This document shows positions 1 to 7,721 of a DNA stretch of 13,689 nt, one piece after another; position 1 is the stretch's first letter; each line of letters begins with the position of its first letter. Source of the stretch: Lunasporangiospora selenospora (taxonomy: Eukaryota > Mortierellomycota > Mortierellomycetes > Mortierellales > Mortierellaceae); assembly GCA_015680635.1 (NCBI GenBank), contig JAABOA010000138.1, forward strand, positions 9,576 through 23,264, written 5' to 3'. The position numbers and the translations under genes are program-made. Below the pieces are notes generated by a model. The model was not told where the DNA came from. It made no database searches and saw only the letters and a list, made by a program, of their open reading frames with translations.

Positions 1-850
1 ATAAACGCTATAAAAGATACAATCAGTGGGTGCACACAAACAAAGCCATCTGGTTGAATGCATGAAAAGTATAAACGCTCTGGAGAAACCTTTTTTTTTC
101 TTTCTGTGCCTCGTCCAGGCCAACGCATCCTAATCAAGCACCTGGGGTTTGGGGAATCGTCTATTCGGTCGGGCGTCAGGGGACTAGGGCGGGAAGAGAG
201 GAGGGAGTGTACTATCTCTCCTCAATCTCTCTCTTGAGAACTCGATGGACGCCCTCGAGAACGACATCATCTGGCTATCATCCTCTCTCGCCCCTCCTCC
301 TCTCCCTCCTCCTCTCCCTGTATCCTGTCGAGTTCACGACATCATAGTCCCGAAGGTACAAGTCTGAGCGTATTATGCGAACGAGAAAAGATATTTGTAA
401 AGAAATAAAGCGGCGACGGGCGCGTGCGCCCTGAAGACGAATCAGGTCCCAAAGGGGCCCAGTCTCGAGCCAACATAGAGCCACTCGAAACTGGGAGGAC
501 TGGAACCTGTACAGTTCAAAGACCTACCAAAACAGTGAGCAGCAAAGCACAAGAACAAGGTCCCTCTCTTCCCAGAAGCAATGGGAGGGGAGGAAGAACT
601 GAGCATTCTTTGGGATGTGCTGAACAGGGGGGTTGCTCGATCGAAGTTATGTGGTTCGACATGTGCACGACCCTTCAGCTGCATGGATTGGATTAAAGGC
701 CAAATAAGGTGTCTTGGTATGGGACACAGGATTGGGGTTCCCCCTTTCTCTTTCAAGATACTCCAGACACTATGACTATGGTATAGTGCACATTACAAGA
801 AAGAATAAAACTTGAGGCTTCCAAGAATAAGAAAGAAACTATACATTTTT
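1..850. other. Intergenic region, no gene recognised
   Basis: No convincing coding exon, tRNA or rRNA was found. Open frames here have the composition of non-coding sequence and no family motif. A TATAAAAG element lies at 9-16, and the 9-mer ATAAACGCT occurs at 1-9 and again at 71-79. A strongly pyrimidine-rich CTC/CCT run covers about 275-318. The left neighbour outside the window could begin or end here, but nothing in the sequence decides that. Confidence 0.5.
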
Positions 851-861
851 TTTATTTTATT
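851..861 (-). promoter_or_regulatory. Poly(A) signals of the acyl-CoA dehydrogenase gene
   Basis: Two overlapping TTTATT words on the plus strand (851-856 and 856-861) read AATAAA on the minus strand. They lie about 25-35 bases after the stop codon at 887-889, a normal place for a cleavage signal. This is a motif call only. Confidence 0.5.
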
Positions 862-886
862 TACTTCTAGTTGTCCAAAAGACTCT

Positions 887-2897
887 TTAAAGCTTGGCAC
901 CGTAGAGCATCTTGGCGACCTTGATAGATTGGCGAGCACCAAGGTCAAGCATAATCTCTTCAGAACCACCAGGGATAGCGTAGGCACGGACCTCACGGTA
1001 GATACGCTCAACCTTCTCACCCTGACCGCCGCGCGTGTATGCAAGACCACCAAAGATCTGAGAAGCCTCACGGGCACAGTATTCGAGTGTCTGAGTAGCC
1101 TGGGCCTTGAGCAAGGCAATGGGGCCTCCGAGTTTGATCATCTGCACGTCTTCGGGCATGGTCATTGTCTGGTAGAGAACATTCTCCATCCAGTTGTGCG
1201 TCGCCTCGATTTGACGAGCCATATGTGCAATCTTGTTACGGAGGACAGGGTGGTTCACAAGACGGACACCAAAGGTCTTGCGCTTGCTTCCGTACTTGAT
1301 GGCCTCCTCGAGACAGACACGTGCAAGTCGGTTCGCTTGGATGACAATACCCATACGCTCGTGGTTGAAGTTGTTCATGATGTACTTGAAGCCACGGTTC
1401 TCCTTGCCGACAAGGTTGGCCTTGGGGACCAGGACATCCTCAAAGTTGATATAGGCCGTGCCCGAGGACCAAACACCGGAGCACTGCATCTGGCGGGTGC
1501 TCACACCGGGCATTGAGCGCTCAACCACCAACAACGAGACACCACCCATACCATCGCCACCCGTTCGGACGGCAGCCGTAAAGTAATCGGCAAAGGTTCC
1601 GTTGGTGATCCACTTTTTCTCGCCATTGACGATGTATCCATCGCTGGCCTCGTTGGCAATGGTGGTCAAGTTGGCGACATCTGATCCAGCAGAAGGCTCG
1701 GTAATGGCCAAGCAGATAGTCTTGCGACCAGCCAAGCACTCGGTGACGACGCGCTGCTTTAGCTCCTCGGAACCGTACTTGATGATAGGAGGAAGACCAA
1801 TACCCAAACCGCCGCACAGACCCCAGAGGACACCGCCCGATCCGCAGCGGGCGAGCTCGTCACCAATGATGAACGAGTGGAAGGCGTCAAATTCGCCAGG
1901 TGGGACAATGGCCTTGTCGCCACCACGGAAGAGGACGGTCTTTTCGACATCAAAGTATTCAACAGGGAGATTACCAGTGCCCGCAATAGCTGCCAGGATA
2001 CCCATATCAGCGCACTTTGAGAAGAGGAACATGGGCACCTGCTTGGCCTCGTCCCACTCGTGTACAAAGGGCATGATCTCCGTGTCGACAAAAGTGCGGA
2101 GAGCACGGCGAAGACGACGATGCGAATCCTTGTAGTAAGGGCTGTCCCAGTCCTGGTACCATGATGGATCGCCAAAGGGAATCATCTCACCAAACTGACG
2201 CTCATCATCCTCGCTGGCGGCTTCTGCTGCAGACTCGGCAGCACCCTCCTTTGGTGGTTCACCAATGACTCCAATGCAGAGAGCGCCGTGCTTTTCAAGA
2301 ACGCCTACCAAAACAAAATTAAAAAAAAAAGGGTTCAAATGGAGAGAGGAAAATAGATATTGGTCAGAAGATCTCTTTTGAGGGCACAAGGGGAGGGAAA
2401 GGGGAGTCATGTTTACAGGAAAAAAGAAAGGGGGAAGAAAAGTGCATTGGTCTTTACCAGGGCCGTGGAAGGCATCGAACTGCTTGGTCGCGTCTGTTCC
2501 CGCGTTCTTGAGAATGATTTTCTAGAGAATAAACACACACAACGAAATGGCGGACATCCAGTTTTTGTTACTTTTTAAGTTTCGGAGATCGAGTCCGAGA
2601 AAAAAAGATCGAGTGGATGCCTTTGAATTGGAGCGTGCACGCGCTCGTTTTATTACCTTTCCGCCGGGGTGGTCGTTCAGGAAAGCAGTGACATCGTAGA
2701 CCTTGTCATGGACGATGATCCAGCAGTCGTTCTGTGAACAATAAAGAAAGCAAGACAAGAAGCATGGTTGGCCTGTTTAGTATCCGTTGAGAACATGCCA
2801 AAAGGGAGGGCAAAGGGGGATGAAGGTAGTAGGAGAGCGGGGTTACCTCCGAGTTGTGGGAGGCGACCTGGTTGACAGAAAAGAATCCAGAAGTCAT
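887..2897 (-). CDS. Cytochrome b5-acyl-CoA dehydrogenase fusion, likely peroxisomal
   Basis: Spliced CDS: exons 2897-2847, 2731-2657, 2521-2458 and 2304-887, with GT-AG introns of 115, 135 and 153 bp; product 535 aa. Residues about 4-77 form a cytochrome b5 domain with the HPGG signature; H38 and H61 are the expected haem ligands, 23 residues apart. After a short Ala/Glu-rich linker (about 79-100), residues 105-530 are an FAD acyl-CoA dehydrogenase, with the flavin/substrate signature AITEPSAGSD at 263-272, KRKTFG at 404-409 and QIFGG at 479-483. The family removes two hydrogens from acyl-CoA to make enoyl-CoA. The C-terminal AKL fits a type 1 peroxisomal signal, and no mitochondrial presequence is seen. 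E379 (HER) sits where isovaleryl- and long-chain-CoA dehydrogenases carry their base; the MCAD-type position near 509 is Gly. The start is the first ATG giving the b5 fold. Substrate length is unknown. Confidence 0.95.
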
Positions 2898-5290
2898 GAC
2901 AGGTGGTTGTGTGTGTTGAAAGAGATCTTCGAGGCGGGACCTGAACTGGAAGTAAAGAGGGAAGTGTAAGTCCGAGATGGTGGATAGAAAAGGTTGCGCT
3001 AGGGATTAGCGGACGAGTGGTGGGGAGTGGAAAGTGAAGGAGAATGAGAAAGAGAGTGGAAAGGAGAGAAAGAAACGCGGCTACTTCTGCGAGAGACAAT
3101 CGCTGTAAAAAAAGGAAATGGGCGAACCCCTGAGGGATGGAGTGTCTGTGGCTGGCGTACAGACTTGTCTCGCCAACGTCGTTACTTCTCCACGGGTCCT
3201 CCTGTCCCCGCACTTTTTTTACTAGCCTGCTCTCTGTCTCCCCTGGTGGAGGATGCACACGGGGGAAAAAACGAGAGGCTCCTCAGCCGATGGGAAACAT
3301 GGACAGGGATCATGGACATGGCGGATGTTACTGTTTGTTGTACAGACTCTGGTTTTCATATGAGAGACCTCTCTCCATCGCCTTTCTTTTTTCGACACGC
3401 CAGTCTTCCTACCCTCGCCCCCTCGAGGGGGTAAACAAGAGACCACAAGGGCGCCTCGGCCGTTGCTGTCCGCCCATCGCAGCTGCGTGTCTCTGTGAGA
3501 TCATGACCGAAAAAAGAAAGAGAGCCATCGGTTTCTCATTGCGAAAGCACCATGCCACGCCTTTTCAGAGTAACAATGTCTCGCGATCGGGTTTCGATCA
3601 GGGGGGAGGAAGAGTAAAAAGTTGCGGGGTCGCCTTTTGGTCTGGTAACTCAAGAATTGACCAGGAAACCTCCCTATGAGTCTTGTGTTCAACGGTCTAC
3701 TACTGCTGAATGTCCAGATCAATAAACCTATAACGACATGGAGACTGGAGGATTGAGAGAAGAGGAGGTTGTAGAAAGAGAGTAAAGGGAAGCAACAAGT
3801 TCGGACCTGATCCCCGGACCTCTGGCTGTCGTCTCGGCCCGTGTAACACTCGGCCCTGTCGACGATTGCGGATGTTTTGGAGTCTGGACGGAAAGCAACC
3901 ATGTCATGCATCTCATCTCGGTCTCCGGAACACGAGAGCACTCGCTACTTGATGCTCCCATTCTCGTCTTTTTACATTTTCTATACCCTCTCTCCTCTCT
4001 CTTTCTCTTCCTTGTCGCCTCTCTTTCTCCCTCTTCCCTTGTTCATCTGTCTCTTTCTTACAATTGGCTTACGGGAGGGAGAGGAGGGCGAGGAGAGAGG
4101 AGGTGTCAGTCTGTCAGGAAACCCAGGGAGTCAAAGGTACTCCCTGGGTCCACTTCAGTCAGTACCACACTGTGGCTCAGAGAGAACTGGCTAGCAGGAC
4201 TCATGCTGAATAAAAGATTGATAATAGCGTTTGCATGTGCTTGTGTTCTTGACAATGTGGACCAGTTAGCTTCGGGATGTTTGTCTGCCGAATGTGTTTG
4301 TGTCCATGGACATATCTACCCTGGACGAATCTCTTTCTTTCCTCTTCCTCATCTCCCTCCCCCCTCTTTTTTTTTCTTTTGCTCTCAAAGCGAACTGTGG
4401 AGAAGGGCACAAGATTACACGTCCCTGTGGAGAAACGCCAAAAGCTTCTCACGACAATGATCAAGTAGCCCCTAACCTCGGAACAGGCAAAGGTCAGAGA
4501 AATGGTAAAATGGATATAGGACCGGAGCCAGAGGCTTTTACTCTTTGTAGGACACTCTGTCATAGTTTCGCAGATATTATTGTGATCCAAGACATTCGAA
4601 AACTCAGAGTGCGACCCTTGTGTCATCGCTGGCCATGTCAAGATGGTATTCAGACCACACCAGAATGCACTGCACAACTGTCTACTTTAGACGCGATCTA
4701 TGCACAGACTACAATGCAGTGGTCAGTAATGCAATCACTCCTATTGTTGGTAAACTCCTCCCTCTCTCTGTCTCCCTTTCGACAATGATAACACAAAAAA
4801 CTTGTTGCTTAAGCAGAGCTCGAGGATCAGGACTAATGCAAAGAAAAAGGTGATAGTGTTGTGCTCTTTTGCCTCTTTGTCCCTCTGGAACTTTGTTTTT
4901 TTAGAACCTTTCTGCTGCTTATTCACGTTATTAGAAACAGAGCTTGATATCCTACAAGTCGCGTCTTCTAGACCTAGCCTGGATAGCAAAGCGCCTAGTT
5001 GTCTGGGGACCCGAGTCCCATACTTTTTATTGTTGTTATTGAGCCACCCAATGCTGAAAGACGCGGTCCCCGTTTTTTTTTCCTTGTCAGTCCCATTTTC
5101 GCGACAGTCGCCACTCAGAAAATCAACATCCGCCACCCAAAATAGTCCACTTAAGGGTACATTGGATTTCGAGCCCCGAATAATAATGTTTTTAAAACTG
5201 GGCCATGAAAATTTTTTTCTTACCTCCTTCTTCCCTTCTCTCTCATCAACTCCCACTTCCTTCACCTTCCCTTCCCTTTCTCCTTCCCAG
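2898..5290. other. Long intergenic/promoter region, no gene recognised
   Basis: This stretch separates two divergent units: the minus-strand dehydrogenase and the plus-strand snoRNA host. Open frames occur on both strands (for example 3137-3679, 3501-3941 and 4802-5848) but their translations are rich in Ser, Leu, Phe and Arg, lack any recognisable domain and run through pyrimidine tracts. No tRNA, 5S or spliceosomal RNA was recognised. A perfect inverted repeat lies at 4121-4149. A pyrimidine-rich tract at about 5220-5290 precedes the first predicted host exon; it could be a CT-rich core promoter or the tract of a 3' splice site. Confidence 0.5.
4121..4149. repeat. Perfect 11-bp inverted repeat
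   Basis: ACCCAGGGAGT at 4121-4131 and its exact reverse complement at 4139-4149 are separated by a 7-base spacer (CAAAGGT). As RNA this would be a stable hairpin; as DNA it could bind a dimeric protein. It lies in the non-coding region between the dehydrogenase and the snoRNA host. Function unknown. Confidence 0.8.
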
Positions 5291-5394
5291 AGGCATCCCT
5301 GCCCCTACTCTACTGGTAAGCAATCCAAAGACATTCTTCATCCTCTCTCTCTCTCCATCACTTTTTTGTGGAGGGTCGGCCGCGAGCCAAAGGA

Positions 5395-5477
5395 GTTAGC
5401 ATGGATGATCACCTTTTACAAATTCAAACTAGAGTTTCTGAAAGAATACATGTTTATAATGCAAAATCTGAGCCAAC
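5395..5477 (+). ncRNA. snR78: Box C/D snoRNA, snR78-like (25S Um2421)
   Basis: C box TGGATGA (5402-5408, slightly off consensus), D' box CTGA (5438-5441) and D box CTGA (5468-5471). The guide CAAACTAGAGT (5425-5435) pairs over 11 bp with the 25S rRNA segment ACUCUAGUUUG, with one more G-U pair on the D' side. The fifth base before D' (A5433) pairs with U2421 in yeast numbering, the target of yeast snR78. The ends GTTAGC (5395-5400) and GCCAAC (5472-5477) form a terminal stem with one mismatch. It lies in the first host intron. The role is to direct fibrillarin/Nop1 methylation in the nucleolus. Confidence 0.9.
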
Positions 5478-5789
5478 AGAGAAAAAAAGAACATGATTCC
5501 TTTTTTTTTTTTTCTCTTTCGGTCGCGATCGTTTTTCACACCCTTCCCCTTCACCCAGACGCGTCGTCCCTGGTCTTTCACGAGACTAACAATATTATTA
5601 TCTGCTTGTCTATTATTCGAACGAATAGCATCCATCATGAATCTCGCGTCCATCTCTTGAATGGATGGCGCATCGCCTCCCACGCCTCTTCAATACCTTT
5701 GGCATTCACCCCGTCCAAGAGTCGAGTCAATCAATCGGTATGCAATATTTCCCTTCCTTCCCCCTCCCCTATTCTCTCTCTTTGGAGAC

Positions 5790-5875
5790 GGCAACGTGAT
5801 GAGTCATCGCAATTAAAGCTGGAATTACCGCCTGAATCACAGTGTTGATAGTTATTGCACCCAACTGACAATGCC
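5790..5875 (+). ncRNA. snR77: Box C/D snoRNA, snR77-like (18S Um578)
   Basis: C box GTGATGA (5796-5802), D' CTGA (5832-5835), C' TGTTGA (5843-5848) and D CTGA (5865-5868). The guide AGCTGGAATTACCGC (5817-5831) is a 15-base perfect complement to the universal 18S segment GCGGUAAUUCCAGCU. Further upstream bases (CGC and ATT) also fit the same rRNA region. A5827, five bases before D', pairs with U578, the target of yeast snR77 (human SNORD65, as I recall). The ends GGCA (5790-5793) and TGCC (5872-5875) pair as a terminal stem. It lies in the second host intron. This is the clearest member of the cluster. Confidence 0.95.
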
Positions 5876-6152
5876 AATCCCAAAAAGATTCCTTTTTCTG
5901 GGTACACGTTGACTTGAACATGAACAATGGATTGACAATTGTTTTATCTTTTTTGTTTACCTTCTGGTTGATAGATTGTGGATTTATTCCTCATCCAATG
6001 ATGACAAAGTCTCTTTGAGATCCAATCCTGCTTGGGATCACCAAATGGTAAGCCTTTTATTCTTGATACTTCAATGGATCAACAAAAAATCTCTACAAAT
6101 TCCAAAGCGAGTTTTATGGGGGAAGAAAGAGTGAAAGAAAGAGAGCGCGAGT

Positions 6153-6246
6153 TGAAACTTGATGAGCCTTTATTGGCATGCACTGGGCACTGAAAAAATT
6201 ATGTGGTCAAGCATATATACGGCCTAGAAAACCGTGGACTGATTCA
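6153..6246 (+). ncRNA. snR76: Box C/D snoRNA, snR76-like (25S Cm2197)
   Basis: C box TGATGA (6160-6165), D' CTGA (6190-6193) and D CTGA (6239-6242). The guide GCACTGGGCA (6180-6189), directly before D', pairs over 10 bp with the conserved 25S segment UGCCCAGUGC. G6185, fifth before D', pairs with C2197, the target of yeast snR76. TGAA (6153-6156) and TTCA (6243-6246) can close a terminal stem. No target was recognised for the second guide region before D. It lies in the third host intron, about 115 bases before the acceptor. Confidence 0.88.
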
Positions 6247-6511
6247 TTGCGATTCCTGAGCCTCTTTCTTTCTCGGAATCTCTTTACATCGCATGTTCGA
6301 ATGGATGCAGATTGGGCTAACAAATATTGTCTCTTGACTATTTTTGATTTGCCCATTTAGACTTGTTTCGATAAAGTCTGCATTGGCTTCCCAAACGTGG
6401 GGGTTGGCATGGATACTAAAGGCATCTTTAGTCATCAAAAGGTAATGATCACATATCATCTGTTCAACAAAAAAGGCAACATCGTTGCCTATTTTTTGGA
6501 CTGTAAATTTT

Positions 6512-6625
6512 GAAGTGATGACATTTCTGATGACGAGTCAGAACGTTTTGACTGGAAGCGGTATTCGCGACCAGTCTTTATATGTTGAGACTCTTTTTTA
6601 TATACCATTCATGCCTTTCTGATCC
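6512..6625 (+). ncRNA. snR75: Box C/D snoRNA, snR75-like (25S Gm2288)
   Basis: C box GTGATGA (6515-6521), a degenerate D' CAGA (6539-6542), C' TGTTGA (6583-6588) and D CTGA (6619-6622). The guide GATGACGAG (6529-6537) pairs over 9 bp with 25S CUCGUCAUC. C6534, fifth before D', pairs with G2288, the target of yeast snR75. A second element, CCATTCATGC (6605-6614) just before D, is a 10-base complement of 25S GCAUGAAUGG about 20 bases downstream of the first target. Between the halves lies a hairpin with arms GACTGG (6550-6555) and CCAGTC (6571-6576). No good terminal stem was found, so the ends are approximate. It lies in the fourth host intron. Confidence 0.8.
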
Positions 6626-6982
6626 CATTTTGCAGTACAAACAACTCCCTCTTTTTTGTTCAATTTTTGAAATAAAAAAAAGGAGAGGTTTTGCTTCAAT
6701 CCTTTCAAACAAAAAAAATTGAATTTTGTAAACTGACCTTTTTGTTTACTTTTTTCTGTCTCATTGTCTGATTGCAGATCCTATACAAGGATCTTAGTGG
6801 CTTGCCCATCCATCCATTCCTTGGAACGTAAACAAACAAAGATCTCGGCTCTTGAATTTGCTCAAGGTAATATGTCGATCCAATCCCAAAGGGGAAAGAG
6901 ATGTTCATTCCAATCCTTGGGTTCTCGGGTCCCCCCCATCCCCTCCCAACAAAGAGAGAAAAAAAACAGAGTTGTGTCCCCT

Positions 6983-7053
6983 TGCATGAGATGATTTCCA
7001 ATCAATGACAAGCATATGTCTGATTTACGATGACACCTTAGTCTACTGATGCA
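6983..7053 (+). ncRNA. snR74: Box C/D snoRNA, snR74/U27-like (18S Am28)
   Basis: C box GAGATGA (6988-6994, one base off consensus), D' CTGA (7020-7023), C' CGATGA (7029-7034) and D CTGA (7046-7049). The guide GACAAGCATATG (7007-7018) pairs over 12 bp with CAUAUGCUUGUC near the 5' end of 18S rRNA. T7015, fifth before D', pairs with A28, the target of yeast snR74 (human SNORD27 methylates the equivalent A27). TGCA at 6983-6986 and 7050-7053 closes a terminal stem. It lies in the fifth host intron. Confidence 0.93.
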
Positions 7054-7284
7054 CCAACTTGGATACCCTACATTTTTTTTGGAGTGAAGAGGATTAAGAA
7101 AAGGATCTTGTCACGACTTTTACTGATCTTTTTTTTTGTATGCGTCCTTTTGTTTACAGTGGGCATGTCGAGTCGAGTCCCCCGAGATCCGTCAAAGTGT
7201 CAAGACAAAGCTGGTCCAAGAAAAGTGTAAAAAGGTACATTTTTTATTCCACAACACCTGTTCTCCATCTCCCCTTCATTTCAG

Positions 7285-7378
7285 CTCAATGATGATTTCT
7301 TTAATCACGACGGTCAACTTAGCACATAAAATTGTGCGTTGATTATAACGGCTGTGACAGGCCACTCCTATCTGACTT
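7285..7378 (+). ncRNA. snR73: Box C/D snoRNA, snR73-like (25S Cm2959)
   Basis: C box ATGATGA (7289-7295), degenerate D' CTTA (7318-7321) and D CTGA (7372-7375). The guide TCACGACGGTC (7305-7315) pairs over 11 bp with the universal 25S segment GACCGUCGUGA. G7313, fifth before D', pairs with C2959, the target of yeast snR73. A small hairpin, GCACA/TGTGC at 7322-7337, follows D'. C' and a terminal stem are not clear, so the ends are approximate. It lies in the last host intron (7235-7484). A TTTCAG at 7283 just upstream could act as an alternative acceptor, which would put the snoRNA in an exon. Confidence 0.87.
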
Positions 7379-7546
7379 TTCGCGATATTCCAAATATCTC
7401 TTTCTCCCCCCCGATCAATTGGAGGGGAGCGATGGAAGAATCAAAAGTATTGACATTGAAAATTCTTTTTATTGATTCTTCTAGGTAAACGGTTCTCCTT
7501 GATTGATTTGTTATTAGTGTAGTTTGTTGCCTGCCTGGACTTGTGA

Positions 7547-7552
7547 AATAAA
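7547..7552 (+). promoter_or_regulatory. Poly(A) signal of the snoRNA host
   Basis: AATAAA lies 63 bases after the last predicted acceptor (7484) and before the convergent SAP30-like gene, whose stop is at 7722-7724. It fits the 3' end of a short last exon. Motif call only. Confidence 0.45.
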
Positions 7553-7721
7553 AGAAAAAGAAACAGAAAATGACTCGTAATGAAATTAAGGGATTGAGAG
7601 GTGAGGGGGTCCTGGTTTAATCAGAAAAAAAAAATGCATGCGTGCCTTGTGGGGGGTGAAAGGGAGAGAGAGGAGGTGGAGAAGAATGTGCCCCCCCTGC
7701 GCTCCAATGTTTGTGGGTGGT

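Larger units (their letters stand above)
5291..7560 (+). ncRNA. Spliced snoRNA host transcript (predicted)
   Basis: Predicted exons are 5291-5315 (5' limit uncertain), 5559-5737 (or from 5629), 5975-6047, 6361-6441, 6778-6866, 7160-7234 and 7485 to about 7560. The introns run 5316-5558, 5738-5974, 6048-6360, 6442-6777, 6867-7159 and 7235-7484. Each has a GT donor (GTAAGC, GTATGC, GTAAGC, GTAATG, GTAATA, GTACAT) and an AG acceptor, and each holds exactly one box C/D snoRNA. Branch-like words CTAAC at 6317 and CTGAC at 6733 lie about 40 bases before their acceptors. An AATAAA at 7547-7552 marks the likely 3' end. No protein family was recognised in the exons, so the spliced RNA probably serves only to deliver snoRNAs, although a 94-codon frame exists (see findings). 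The snoRNA calls are firm; the exon borders are less so. Confidence 0.65.

Noticed and set aside
812-1516. 234-codon plus-strand frame
   Set aside because: It is antisense to the well-supported dehydrogenase exon; its openness reflects codon bias of the real gene.
3137-3941. Overlapping open frames on both strands, up to 180 codons
   Set aside because: No family motif, biased composition and no consistent splice model. Nothing favours one strand over the other.
4201-4240. CTGA at 4206-4209 as a D box
   Set aside because: No C box upstream and the preceding bases did not match any rRNA segment I know.
4525-4555. U5 snRNA-like GCTTTTACT loop
   Set aside because: No flanking U5 stem pairing and no Sm site nearby; a short chance match.
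4802-5848. 348-codon open frame on the plus strand
   Set aside because: The translation is dominated by Ser, Leu and Phe from pyrimidine tracts, has no domain, and runs across the snR78-like and snR77-like RNAs and their splice sites.
5997-6047. Another C box (ATGATGA at 5998-6004)
   Set aside because: No CTGA follows within snoRNA distance and the sequence lies in the exon between two snoRNA introns.
7150-7190. tRNA B-box-like GAGTCGAGTCC
   Set aside because: Mismatches at key T-loop positions, no A box upstream and no acceptor stem; it lies in a predicted host exon.
7160-7335. Protein-like two-exon reading (7160-7234 joined to 7284-7335)
   Set aside because: The second piece overlaps the C box and the 25S guide of the snR73-like RNA, and the reading phase does not fit the upstream exon 6778-6866.
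7390-7440. Possible snR72-like guide near CGATC
   Set aside because: Only five bases match the expected complement and there is no D box downstream.
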